DNA from: Anaerococcus porci
GTDB lineage: Bacteria > Bacillota > Clostridia > Tissierellales > Peptoniphilaceae
NCBI RefSeq assembly: GCF_009696575.1
Contig: NZ_VULQ01000008.1
Span: 41,492-105,491, forward strand
DNA: 64,000 nucleotides
Direction: 5' to 3'
Program-made: the position numbers and the translations under genes
Notes under the pieces: model-generated
What the model saw: the letters and a program-made list of their open reading frames with translations, nothing else
What the model was told of the DNA's origin: nothing
Database searches by the model: none
Shown: positions 55,991 through 64,000 of the stretch, piece after piece
Layout: each line of letters opens with the position of its first letter
Position numbering within the stretch: the stretch's first letter is position 1

Positions 55991-58617
55991 CAGAAAAATA
56001 CGTATACAATTTTAACGAGGGCGACAAATCAATGCGCTCATTACTTGGTGGTAAGGGCGCAAATCTAGCAGAAATGACAAATATGGGCATCAATGTACCA
56101 TATGGTTTCACAGTTTCAACAGAAGCTTGTGCAAGATTTTATAAGGAAGATAAAAAGATTTGGGACAGTCTAAAAGATGAAATCACAAGGCATATCAAAG
56201 ACCTTGAAGAACACAATAAGAAAACCTTTGGTTCTACCGAAGACCCATTATTAGTATCAGTAAGAAGTGGTGCTCCTGTTTCAATGCCAGGTATGATGGA
56301 TACAATCTTAAACCTTGGTTTAAATGATGATGCAGTTATAGGCCTTAGCAAAAAAACAAATAACGAAAGATTTGCTTATGATTCTTATAGAAGATTTATA
56401 CAAATGTTTGCAGACGTTGCTATGGGAATTGATAAAAATAATTTTGAAAAAGTACTTACAGCCAAGAAAAGAGCAAATGGTGTAAAAGAAGATACTGACC
56501 TTACAGCAGAAGATTTAAAAGAGGTTGTAGAAAAATACAAGTTAGTTTATAAAACTCTAAAAGGCGAAGACTTCCCACAAGATCCTAGAGAACAGCTTGA
56601 TGCGTCAATAACTGCAGTATTTGCATCATGGAATAACGAAAGAGCAATCCTTTATAGAAAACTTAATGATATTGATGATTCTATGGGAACCGCAGTAAAT
56701 GTTCAATCAATGGTATTTGGTAATATGGGTGATAATTCTGGTACAGGAGTAGCTTTCTCAAGAAATCCAGCTACAGGTGAAAACAAACTATTTGGTGAAT
56801 ACTTAATAAATGCTCAAGGTGAAGACGTAGTAGCAGGAGTTAGAACACCTAAAGAAATTGCCACCTTAAAGGAAGCTATGCCTGATGTCTACCAAGAATT
56901 CTATGACACAAGCGAAAAACTTGAACAACATTACAAAGATATGCAAGATATGGAATTTACTATACAAGATGGTAAATTATATCTACTCCAAACAAGAAAT
57001 GGTAAAAGAACTGCTCAAGCTGCAGTAAAAGTTGCTGTAGATATGGTTCATGAAGGTCTACTCGATGAAAAAGAAGCAATTCTTAGGGTAAATCCTAAGG
57101 ACTTAGATGGAATCCTTCACCCTACCCTATCTCAAAAAGCAATAGATGAAAATACCCCAATTGCAAAAGGTCTTGCAGCAAGTCCAGGAGCTGCTGTAGG
57201 TTATATTGCCTTTACAGCAAAAGAAGCTAAGGAAAGAGCTGCTAAGGGTGTTGATGTAATTCTTGTACGTGAAGAAACAAGCCCTGAAGACTTAGAAGGC
57301 ATGGTATCAGCTACAGGAATACTAACTGCAAGGGGTGGTATGACAAGCCATGCTGCCGTAGTTGCAAGAGGTATGGGAAAATGTTGTGTATCTGGTGCCC
57401 ATGATATAGAAGTTATAGAAGATGAAAGAGTTGTATTAGTTGACGGTAAAGAGTTGACAGATGAAAACATAATCTCTATAGATGGTTCTACAGGAAATAT
57501 CTATCTAGGAGAGCTTGAAACACAAAATCCAAAACTTGAAGGTGACTTCGGTGAATTTATGGGTTGGGTTGATAAGTATCGTGATATGAAAGTTAGAACA
57601 AATGCCGATACACCAAATGATGCTAAACAAGCCCTCGAATTTGGAGCAGAGGGAATTGGTTTATGTAGGACAGAACATATGTTCTTTAAAGCTGATAGAA
57701 TCTTCCAAGTAAGAAAGATGATTCTAGCTCACAATAAAGAAACTAGAAAAGAAGCCCTAGATAAAATTCTTCCAATGCAAGAAGATGACTTCTATAAAAT
57801 CTACTCACTCATGGGTGAAAGACCAGTTACAGTAAGACTATTAGATCCACCTCTTCACGAATTCTTACCACGTGGACAAGAAGAGATAAGAACTCTAGCT
57901 GAAGACTTAAATATGGAAATAGCTCAAGTTAAGAAAAGGATATTAGACCTTGAAGAAGTAAACCCAATGCTTGGATTTAGAGGACTTAGACTTGGGGTAA
58001 GATACCCAGAAATCTCAAGAATGCAAGCAAGAGCTATAATTCAAGCTGCTTTACATTGTCATGAAGATGGAATTAAAGTTGTTCCAGAAATAATGATTCC
58101 ACTTTCATCTGATGCAAAAGAACTTTCTTATGTAAAAGAAGAAGTAAAAGATGAAATTGAAAAAGTATTTGAAGAAAAAGGTAAAAAAATCGACTATCTA
58201 CTAGGTACAATGATTGAAATCCCAAGAGCTGCCATAACAGCTGATGAAATTGGAGAAATAACTGACTTCTTCTCATTTGGTACAAATGACCTTACACAAA
58301 TGACATTTGGACTTTCAAGAGATGATGCTGGTAAATTCTTAGACTTATACCTTGATAAGGACATCTTTGCAAAAGACCCATTCCAAGTACTAGATCAAAA
58401 GGGTGTTGGTTTCTTAGTAGAAACTGCAGTAGAAAAGGGCAAAAAAGCAAATCCTAACCTTCACTTAGGTATATGTGGAGAACATGGTGGAGAGCCAACT
58501 ACAGTTAAATACCTATATGGAGTAGGACTTGACTATGTATCTTGTTCACCATTTAGAGTTCCTATAGCAAAACTTGCAGCAGCACAAGCAGCTATAGAAA
58601 ATCCTAGGAAAAAATAA
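55987..58617 (+). CDS. ppdK: Pyruvate, phosphate dikinase
   Basis: PPDK interconverts pyruvate, ATP and Pi with PEP, AMP and PPi. The 876 residues have the nucleotide-binding GGKGANLAEMTNMGINVPYG and SVRSGAPVSMPGMMDTILNLG, the phosphohistidine site GGMTSHAAVVARGMGK, and the PEP domain with GICGEHGGEPTTVKYLYGVG near the C-terminus. The TSHAA threonine/histidine pair is the regulator's target. It may run glycolytically with PPi or anaplerotically. It ends at a strong terminator. Confidence 0.98.
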   Translation: MTEKYVYNFNEGDKSMRSLLGGKGANLAEMTNMGINVPYGFTVSTEACARFYKEDKKIWDSLKDEITRHIKDLEEHNKKTFGSTEDPLLVSVRSGAPVSMPGMMDTILNLGLNDDAVIGLSKKTNNERFAYDSYRRFIQMFADVAMGIDKNNFEKVLTAKKRANGVKEDTDLTAEDLKEVVEKYKLVYKTLKGEDFPQDPREQLDASITAVFASWNNERAILYRKLNDIDDSMGTAVNVQSMVFGNMGDNSGTGVAFSRNPATGENKLFGEYLINAQGEDVVAGVRTPKEIATLKEAMPDVYQEFYDTSEKLEQHYKDMQDMEFTIQDGKLYLLQTRNGKRTAQAAVKVAVDMVHEGLLDEKEAILRVNPKDLDGILHPTLSQKAIDENTPIAKGLAASPGAAVGYIAFTAKEAKERAAKGVDVILVREETSPEDLEGMVSATGILTARGGMTSHAAVVARGMGKCCVSGAHDIEVIEDERVVLVDGKELTDENIISIDGSTGNIYLGELETQNPKLEGDFGEFMGWVDKYRDMKVRTNADTPNDAKQALEFGAEGIGLCRTEHMFFKADRIFQVRKMILAHNKETRKEALDKILPMQEDDFYKIYSLMGERPVTVRLLDPPLHEFLPRGQEEIRTLAEDLNMEIAQVKKRILDLEEVNPMLGFRGLRLGVRYPEISRMQARAIIQAALHCHEDGIKVVPEIMIPLSSDAKELSYVKEEVKDEIEKVFEEKGKKIDYLLGTMIEIPRAAITADEIGEITDFFSFGTNDLTQMTFGLSRDDAGKFLDLYLDKDIFAKDPFQVLDQKGVGFLVETAVEKGKKANPNLHLGICGEHGGEPTTVKYLYGVGLDYVSCSPFRVPIAKLAAAQAAIENPRKK

Positions 58618-58621
58618 TATA

Positions 58622-58657
58622 AAAAAGTAGATGAAAATCAATTTTCATCTACTTTTT
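58622..58657 (+). terminator. ppdK terminator
   Basis: A 16-bp perfect stem (58622-58637 with 58642-58657) with a TCAA loop, AT-rich at both ends. Confidence 0.9.
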
Positions 58658-58701
58658 ATTACTCTCTAAAATTCATTATAAATTCATAAAAATTTTTATT
58701 A

Positions 58702-58717
58702 TGTGATTTAAATCACT
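58702..58717 (+). promoter_or_regulatory. Crp/Fnr-type operator upstream of pflB
   Basis: TGTGATTTAAATCACT contains the perfect 14-bp palindrome GTGATTTAAATCAC (58703-58716). This is a CRP-like half-site TGTGA with an FNR-like short spacer. It is centred about 42 bases before the predicted start site, the position of a class II activator site. The Crp-family gene at 61839 in the same operon is the likely binder. Confidence 0.7.
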
Positions 58718-58745
58718 GACTTAACTCTCCCCTTCCTTATATAAT
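58716..58745 (+). promoter_or_regulatory. Predicted pflB promoter
   Basis: TATAAT (58740-58745) with the weak -35 CTGACT (58716-58721) 18 bases upstream, abutting the palindrome. A second TTGACA (58745-58750) without a good -10 lies downstream. A weak -35 fits an activator-dependent promoter. Confidence 0.5.
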
Positions 58746-58798
58746 TGACATATAAATAAAGAAACTATTTAAATTAACATAAATTATAGGAGGCTACA

Positions 58799-61048
58799 AT
58801 GAAGGCATATGAAAATTTTAAGGGTCAGATTTGGAAAGACGAAATAAATGTTCGTAATTTTATCCAAGAAAATTACACCCCCTACGAAGGTGATGAATCT
58901 TTTTTAGTAGGTATGAGTGAAAAAACTAAAAAACTTCACCATATAGTTGATGAAATGATTAAAAAAGAAGTCACTGAAAATTATAGAAATGCTGATACTA
59001 CAAGATTTGCAACAATAGATGGATATGACGAAGGCTACATTGATAAAGAAAATGAAGTTATATTTGGTCTTCAGACAGATGAAGCTCTTAAAAGAATTGT
59101 AAATCCATATGGTGGATATAGGATGGTTGAACAAGCACTAGATGCTTATGGTCAAAGTATGGATAAAACTTTAGAAAAAACTTTTAAAGAATTCAGAAAA
59201 ACTCACAACCAAGGTGTGTTTGATGCTTATACGAAGCAAATTAGAAAGGCTCGTTCAGTAGGACTTTTAACAGGTCTTCCAGATGCCTATGGACGTGGTA
59301 GAATAATCGGTGATTATAGAAGAGTAGCTCTATATGGTATGGATAGACTAATTGAAGAAAAGATAAAAGACTTAGATAGACTTCCTATAAGTGAAGAAGA
59401 TATAGAAGCTTCCATTAGACTTAGGGAAGAAGTTTCTGAACAAATTAGGGCTTTAGGTAAAATTATCAATATGGCAGATAAGTATGGTTTTGATATAAGA
59501 AGACCAGCTGAGAATGCAAAAGAGGCTGTTCAATGGCTATATTTTGGATATCTTGCTGCAGTTAAAGAAAATAATGGTGCTGCAATGAGCCTTGGCAGAA
59601 ATACTACATTCATAGACTGTTATATCCAAAGAGATATGAAAAAAGGACTAATTGATGAAAAGATAGCTCAAGAATTAATAGATCAACTTGTTATTAAACT
59701 AAGACTTGTAAGACACTTAAGAACACCTGAATATGATGAAGTGTTTGGTGGAGACCCAACTTGGGTTACAGAATCAATCGGTGGTATGGGACTAGATGGG
59801 AGAAGTCTTGTTACAAAAACAGCCTTCCGCTTCCTTCACACCCTTACAAATCTTGGTCCATCTCCTGAACCAAATATGACTGTACTTTGGGCAAAAGATT
59901 TACCAAAAGCTTGGAAAAATTACTGTTCAAAAATGTCAATTAATACAGATTCAATCCAATATGAAAATGATGATTTGATGAGAAATATGTATGGTGATGA
60001 CTATGCTATAGCATGCTGTGTATCTGCTATGGAAGTTGGAAAAGAAATGCAATTTTTCGGAGCACGTGCAAATCTAGCTAAATCACTCCTCTACTCTATA
60101 AATGGTTCAATTGATGAAAAGAAGAGAAATAAGGATGGATCATTTATAAAAGTATTTGATGATGTAGAAAAAATTGAAGATGATTACCTTGACTATGATA
60201 AGGTAATGAAAAACTACAAGAAAGTTTTAGCGGAAGTTGCTAAAATGTATATAAAAGCTTTAAATACTATTCACTTCATGCATGATAAGTACGCATATGA
60301 AGCTGGACAAATGGGTCTTTTAGATACAAAAGTCAAGATAAATATGGCGTGTGGAGTTGCGGGTCTTTCAATTGCTGCTGACTCACTTTCAGCCATAAAA
60401 TATGCTAAAGTTAAGCCAATAAGAGATAAAGATGGTATAGCGGTTGACTTTGAGACTTTTGGGGACTTCCCTAAGTATGGAAATGATGATTCAAGAGTTG
60501 ATGATATTGCTGTAGAAATTTTATCCTATTTCTCAGATGAACTTAAAAAACACCCAACATATAAAAACGCCCACCATACCCTATCTGCCCTTACAATCAC
60601 TTCAAATGTAATGTATGGTAAAAAAACTGGTTCCACACCAGATGGAAGAAAAGTTGGTGAACCATTTGCCCCAGGTGCAAACCCAATGCACGGACGTGAT
60701 GAAAATGGTGCACTTGCATCTCTTAATTCTGTAGCTAAACTTCCATATGAGTGTGTTTGTGAAGATGGCATTTCAAATACTTTTACTATAGTTCCAGATG
60801 CCTTAGGTAAAGAAAATAAACAAAGAGTAGAAAATCTTGTAAATATAATGGATGGCTACTTTGGACAAGATGCCTTTCATTTAAATGTAAATGTCCTTCA
60901 AAGAGAAAAATTGATGGATGCTTACAATAATCCGGAAAAATATCCAAACTTGACTATTAGGGTTTCAGGATATGCTGTAAGATTTAATAGGTTAACAAAT
61001 GAGCAAAAAAGAGAAGTTCTTCAAAGGACATTCCACGATATAGCTTAA
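58799..61048 (+). CDS. pflB: Formate C-acetyltransferase (pyruvate formate-lyase)
   Basis: PFL splits pyruvate into acetyl-CoA and formate with a glycyl radical. The 749-residue protein has the catalytic pair Cys406-Cys407 in [12 protein letters not shown] and radical Gly724 in [28 protein letters not shown] and [19 protein letters not shown] match true PflB rather than glycerol or choline lyases. It is first of the pflB-pflA-crp operon behind the Crp/Fnr box. AGGAGGC is the RBS. Confidence 0.97.
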   Translation: MKAYENFKGQIWKDEINVRNFIQENYTPYEGDESFLVGMSEKTKKLHHIVDEMIKKEVTENYRNADTTRFATIDGYDEGYIDKENEVIFGLQTDEALKRIVNPYGGYRMVEQALDAYGQSMDKTLEKTFKEFRKTHNQGVFDAYTKQIRKARSVGLLTGLPDAYGRGRIIGDYRRVALYGMDRLIEEKIKDLDRLPISEEDIEASIRLREEVSEQIRALGKIINMADKYGFDIRRPAENAKEAVQWLYFGYLAAVKENNGAAMSLGRNTTFIDCYIQRDMKKGLIDEKIAQELIDQLVIKLRLVRHLRTPEYDEVFGGDPTWVTESIGGMGLDGRSLVTKTAFRFLHTLTNLGPSPEPNMTVLWAKDLPKAWKNYCSKMSINTDSIQYENDDLMRNMYGDDYAIACCVSAMEVGKEMQFFGARANLAKSLLYSINGSIDEKKRNKDGSFIKVFDDVEKIEDDYLDYDKVMKNYKKVLAEVAKMYIKALNTIHFMHDKYAYEAGQMGLLDTKVKINMACGVAGLSIAADSLSAIKYAKVKPIRDKDGIAVDFETFGDFPKYGNDDSRVDDIAVEILSYFSDELKKHPTYKNAHHTLSALTITSNVMYGKKTGSTPDGRKVGEPFAPGANPMHGRDENGALASLNSVAKLPYECVCEDGISNTFTIVPDALGKENKQRVENLVNIMDGYFGQDAFHLNVNVLQREKLMDAYNNPEKYPNLTIRVSGYAVRFNRLTNEQKREVLQRTFHDIA

Positions 61049-61081
61049 ATATATTAAAATAAAAGATAAGGAGAGGACAAT

Positions 61082-61834
61082 ATGCTAAGATTACATTCTA
61101 TAGAGACTATGGGACTTGTTGATGGACCAGGAATTAGAACTATATTTTTCTTACAAGGTTGTCCTCTTCACTGTATTTACTGTCATAATCCTGACATCCA
61201 AAATACACTAAAGGGTAAAGAAGTAAGTGTAGACTATCTTGTAGAAAAAGCAAAAAGAATGAAGCCTTATTTCAAAAATGGTGGCGGTGTAACTATTTCA
61301 GGTGGAGAACCTCTTATTCACGGAAAAGACTTAATCAAATTGATAGATAGTCTACATAAAGAAAATATCCATGTATGTCTTGATACATCAGGAATTGGAA
61401 ATAGTAATTACTACGAAGAAATAATAGATAAAGTCGACCTTATACTTTTAGATATAAAACACTATAACATCCTAGGTTTCAAGGAAATGGTTGGATTTTC
61501 AAATGATAAGCTTTTAAAATTTATAGACTATATAAAAAACTCCTTTACCCCTATTTGGATAAGACATGTCATGGTCCCAGGCTTTACTGATAGCAAAGAA
61601 GATATGGAAAACCTTGTCAAATTCATTCATCCAATAAGTAAAAATATAGAGAAAATTGAAATTCTACCCTACCACACCCTAGGAATAAAAAAATATGAGG
61701 AAATCGGAAAAGACTATAAACTAAAAGGTGTTGAAGCAATGGATAAGAAAAAAGCTAAGTCACTTGAATCTTACGCTAACTCTTTGCTAGAATTGTATAG
61801 AAAGGAAAGCGTAAAAGAAAAAACGCAAAAGTGA
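61082..61834 (+). CDS. pflA: Pyruvate formate-lyase activating enzyme
   Basis: This 250-residue radical SAM enzyme installs the glycyl radical on PflB. The start LHSIETMGLVDGPGIRTIFF is typical, and the cluster motif is GCPLHCIYCHNPD (CxxxCxxC). GGVTISGGEPLIHG follows. Its gene starts 33 bases after pflB behind AAGGAGAGG. Confidence 0.96.
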   Translation: MLRLHSIETMGLVDGPGIRTIFFLQGCPLHCIYCHNPDIQNTLKGKEVSVDYLVEKAKRMKPYFKNGGGVTISGGEPLIHGKDLIKLIDSLHKENIHVCLDTSGIGNSNYYEEIIDKVDLILLDIKHYNILGFKEMVGFSNDKLLKFIDYIKNSFTPIWIRHVMVPGFTDSKEDMENLVKFIHPISKNIEKIEILPYHTLGIKKYEEIGKDYKLKGVEAMDKKKAKSLESYANSLLELYRKESVKEKTQK

Positions 61835-61838
61835 TAAA

Positions 61839-62516
61839 ATGAGCCTTGATTATGGAAAAATTGACTTATTTAATTTTTTGACAAAAAAAGAACTTGATAG
61901 ACTTTCTAAAGATGTTAAAATAAAAGAATATAAAAAAGGAGAAACTGTTTTCTCTCCTGGAGATAAGCCAGAAAAAATGTTTGTAATATATGAAGGTTTT
62001 ATAAAAATATTTATGCTAATATCAGATGGACGCGAACAAATTCTATATATTTATGGCAAAGGTGAATTTGTTGGAGGACACAACATGTTGAAAAACGAAG
62101 ATTATATATATCATGGTCTTGCTACAAGTGATGTCAAGATAATTGAGCTTGATAAATATGACTTTAGTGTACTTATAAACAACAAGATTTTTCTTAGAAG
62201 ACTTATAGACCAATCTTATAAGAGAATAAGAAAAAGTGAAAAACTCATAGATAGACTTATTGTAATAAATGCTGATATGAAAGTTGCAAAGCTATTAATT
62301 GATTTAATTGGAATCTATGGAAAGATTAAAGCTAATGGAACTATTCTACTTGATACAAATATAACGCGCCAAGAGCTTGCTTCATACGCAGGTATATCAA
62401 GAGAAACCATGTCTAGAAAATTATCTTACCTTGAGGATATGGGAATCATAGATTTAGAAGATAAGGGAAAAATCCTTATAAAAAATATGAAAGAATTAAG
62501 AAAGTTTACTCTTTAA
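61839..62516 (+). CDS. Crp/Fnr-family transcription regulator without cysteines
   Basis: The 225-residue regulator has a cyclic-nucleotide-like sensor domain (about 10-125, with GETVFSPGDKPEKMFVIYEG), a long dimer helix and a Crp-type winged helix: TRQELASYAGISRETMSRKL. The recognition helix RETMSRKL keeps the R, E and R that contact GTGA in CRP. The protein contains no cysteine, so it cannot hold an FNR-type Fe-S cluster by its own Cys ligands, and the signal is unknown. The gene starts 4 bases after pflA and should regulate the operon through the palindrome at 58702. An IS256 element begins about 10 bases after its stop. Confidence 0.93.
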   Translation: MSLDYGKIDLFNFLTKKELDRLSKDVKIKEYKKGETVFSPGDKPEKMFVIYEGFIKIFMLISDGREQILYIYGKGEFVGGHNMLKNEDYIYHGLATSDVKIIELDKYDFSVLINNKIFLRRLIDQSYKRIRKSEKLIDRLIVINADMKVAKLLIDLIGIYGKIKANGTILLDTNITRQELASYAGISRETMSRKLSYLEDMGIIDLEDKGKILIKNMKELRKFTL

Positions 62517-62540
62517 TAAGAGGGTCGGGTCTGTAAATAG

Positions 62541-62603
62541 TTTTATGTATCAACCTGACTCCTGATAAAAGGGTAAGGGTTGATACAATTTTTTATGTAT
62601 CAA
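62541..62603. repeat. Short direct repeat in the left IS end
   Basis: TTTTATGTATCAA occurs at 62541-62553 and again at 62591-62603, exactly 50 bases apart. The second copy may be a duplicated or older IS end. Confidence 0.7.
62546..62587 (+). terminator. Hairpin at the left IS end, possible crp terminator
   Basis: A 10-bp perfect stem, TGTATCAACC (62546-62555) with GGTTGATACA (62578-62587), a 22-base loop, then ATTTTTTAT. It lies inside the IS end and is the only terminator-like structure after the Crp-family gene. Confidence 0.5.
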
Positions 62604-62713
62604 TCTCTGTCCATTCCTATAGGATGGAGCTTATTTTAATTTTATACGAACTGAATAAACTGTCAAATTTTCATGAAAATTTCCAGCTGATTTTATAGTT
62701 TTTTTACCTGTTT

Positions 62714-63928
62714 TTAAAACCTCCCTTCAAAAAATATTGATAATTGGGATAAGATTTGATCCCAGCCACGAATTCTACTTGTCCATTTGCTTGAGGCATA
62801 TACCATTGCAAGGTACAAGCTTTTTTGTAGTGCGTAGTCATTTGGAAATATTGTTTTATTTTTGGTTACTTTTCTCAGTTGTCTATTGAAGTTTTCCATC
62901 ACGTTTGTTGTATATATTAGTTTTCTTATTCCTTCTGGGTATTTGAAATATGTGAGAAGTTTAAGTCCAGTTATTTTTCCAAGAGCTTACACACATTGGG
63001 TATTTTTTATCCCATTTTTCTTCAAATATTCCTAGGTTTGTTAAAGCTAGTTCTTCTGTTGGTGCCTTGTATACTGCTTTTAAGTCTTTCATTAATTCTT
63101 TTATATCTTTGTAGGATACATATTTTGTTGAGTTTCTTATTTGGTGGATTATGCATTTTTGGATTTCGGCTTTTGGGTATACTGCTTCTATGGCTTGGCT
63201 AAATCCTGGAAGGTTGTCTGTTGAGAATATTAATACATCTTCTATCCCTCTTTCTTTTAGCTGATTTAATACTAAGAGCCAATATTTGCTTGATTCGTTT
63301 TCTCCTACCCACATTCTTAGTATTCCTTTAAAGCCTTCTAGATTGTAGCCTAGGGCTATATATACTGCTTTTTTGACTACTATGTTGTTTTCTCTTACGT
63401 GATAGTGTATGGCGTCTAAGAAGACCATAGGATAGATTTTTTCTAGTGGTTTATTTTGCCACTCTTCTATGGTTGGTAGTATTTTATTGGTTATTTTACT
63501 TACCATTATTTCTGATATTCCAAAACCATAGATATCTTTGATGTGACCTGATATGTCTCTTGTTGTCATTCCTTTGGCATACATTGATCTTATCTGATTT
63601 TCTATGTTTGATATGTCTTTTTCGTATTTTTTTAATGATTGTGGTTCAAGTGTTCCTTCTCTATCTCTTGGTATGTTTAATTCTATGTTTCCGTAAGATG
63701 ATCTAACTGTTTTTTTACTTGCTCCATTTCTTGTATTTATGGAAAGTGGTTTTTCACCATATTCATAGTCTAAATGCTTATCTAATTCTGCTTTTAAAAG
63801 CTCTTGTATTGTATCGCCTAAAAGATCTTTTAGTGCTTCTTAAATATCTTGTGCACTTTGAGGCTGATATTCTTCAATTAACATCTTAGATATTTTGTTT
63901 AACTTTGTTTCTGTTTTTTTCTTGGCAT
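62714..63928 (-). pseudogene. IS256-family transposase, inactivated
   Basis: On the reverse strand the ATG at 63928 (MPRKK) is out of frame with the main body by one base in an A7 run. The body frame then hits a TAA at 63842-63840, after QPQSAQDI, where a Gln codon would be expected. It continues intact through the catalytic segments VFLDAIHYHVR, IFSTDNLPGFSQAIEA and IIHQIRNSTKYVSY. It is broken again near 62960 after SSWKNNWT, with YFKYPEGIRKLIYTTN continuing in another frame. The C-terminus ENFNRQLRKVTKNKTIFPND is present. At least three lesions make it non-functional. Confidence 0.9.
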
Positions 63929-64000
63929 AAAAATTCCTCCTGGTTAGTTTTTCTTTACCCTAATCAGGAGGTTTCTATACACAAAACTTTACACAGTCTC

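Larger units (their letters stand above)
62527..64000 (-). mobile_element. IS256-family element, decayed
   Basis: The right end reads inward (reverse strand from 64000) GAGACTGTGTAAAGTTTTGT. The left end from about 62527 reads GGGTCTGTAAATAGTTTTAT, an imperfect inverted copy. Agreement continues inward: TTACCCT...TCAGGAG occurs in inverted orientation at both ends, about 50 bases in total. Between them lies a broken IS256 transposase. The outer target duplication cannot be tested because the window stops at the right end. The left boundary is uncertain by a few bases. Confidence 0.8.

Noticed and set aside
58745..58771. TTGACA with TATTTA as a pflB promoter
   Set aside because: The spacer would be only 15 bases and it would not use the palindrome; TATAAT at 58740 fits better, though it cannot be excluded.
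62996..63202. Hydrophobic forward frame in the IS region
   Set aside because: It is antisense to the transposase; the hydrophobic look comes from reverse reading.
1..64000. CRISPR arrays, prophage genes, rRNA operons, integrase attachment sites
   Set aside because: No regularly spaced repeats, phage structural or integrase genes, or rRNA sequence were seen on reading through the window.

Overview
The window is a low-GC, densely packed chromosomal segment from an anaerobic Gram-positive coccus. A member of the Peptoniphilaceae, probably Anaerococcus or a close relative, is the best guess. The reasons are strong AT bias, GGAGG-type ribosome binding sites, HrcA/CIRCE heat-shock control, a T-box leader on valS, a glycyl-radical pyruvate formate-lyase operon, PPDK with its regulatory protein, and a trimmed division and cell-wall cluster. 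The genus is inferred from gene content and protein flavour; no rRNA is present.

Layout. 1-3.5 kb: 5' end of tex, an unknown membrane protein, a lone tRNA-Thr(CGU) and a CstA-type transporter. 3.5-13.2 kb (minus strand): the hrcA-grpE-dnaK heat-shock operon behind a CIRCE operator, then dnaJ-mtaB after a dnaK terminator, with hemW and lepB-lepA upstream. 13.3-17.6 kb: rpsT, then holA and comEC, with a degenerate AlaX-like gene divergent from comEC. 17.7-22.8 kb: rarA-asnS-leuS. 22.8-30.3 kb: a reduced dcw cluster, mraZ-rsmH-ftsL-mraY-murD-murG-divIB-ftsZ-nrdR, behind an apparent MraZ operator. 30.5-33.9 kb: hflX-IMPACT-yebC-lgt. 34-43.4 kb: a class A PBP, a small P-loop kinase, thyA, a GlsB-like protein, a two-component system with an S41-like pseudoprotease, and an unknown membrane protein.

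43.7-51 kb is the more accessory part. It holds a protein with a HEPN-like RX4H motif and a possible nuclease-like C-terminus, a WrbA-like flavoprotein, a macrodomain protein, a small YkvA-like protein, an ABC exporter pair and pyrrolidone-carboxylate peptidase. 50.1-54.9 kb: T-box-controlled valS with an overlapping methyltransferase, a cold-shock-domain protein and a lipase-like hydrolase. 55-62.5 kb: the pyruvate node, PPDK regulator-ppdK and pflB-pflA-crp, with a Crp/Fnr-type palindrome placed to activate pflB. 62.5-64 kb: a decayed IS256-family element whose outer end coincides with the window end.

Most of the window is core biology. The best candidates for something new are the HEPN/nuclease-like protein, the AlaX-like and S41-like proteins that appear to have lost catalytic residues, the symmetric divergent promoter that seems to make a leaderless mRNA, and the Cys-free Crp-family regulator with its likely target site at pflB. 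No CRISPR array, prophage or clear multi-gene defence island was found.
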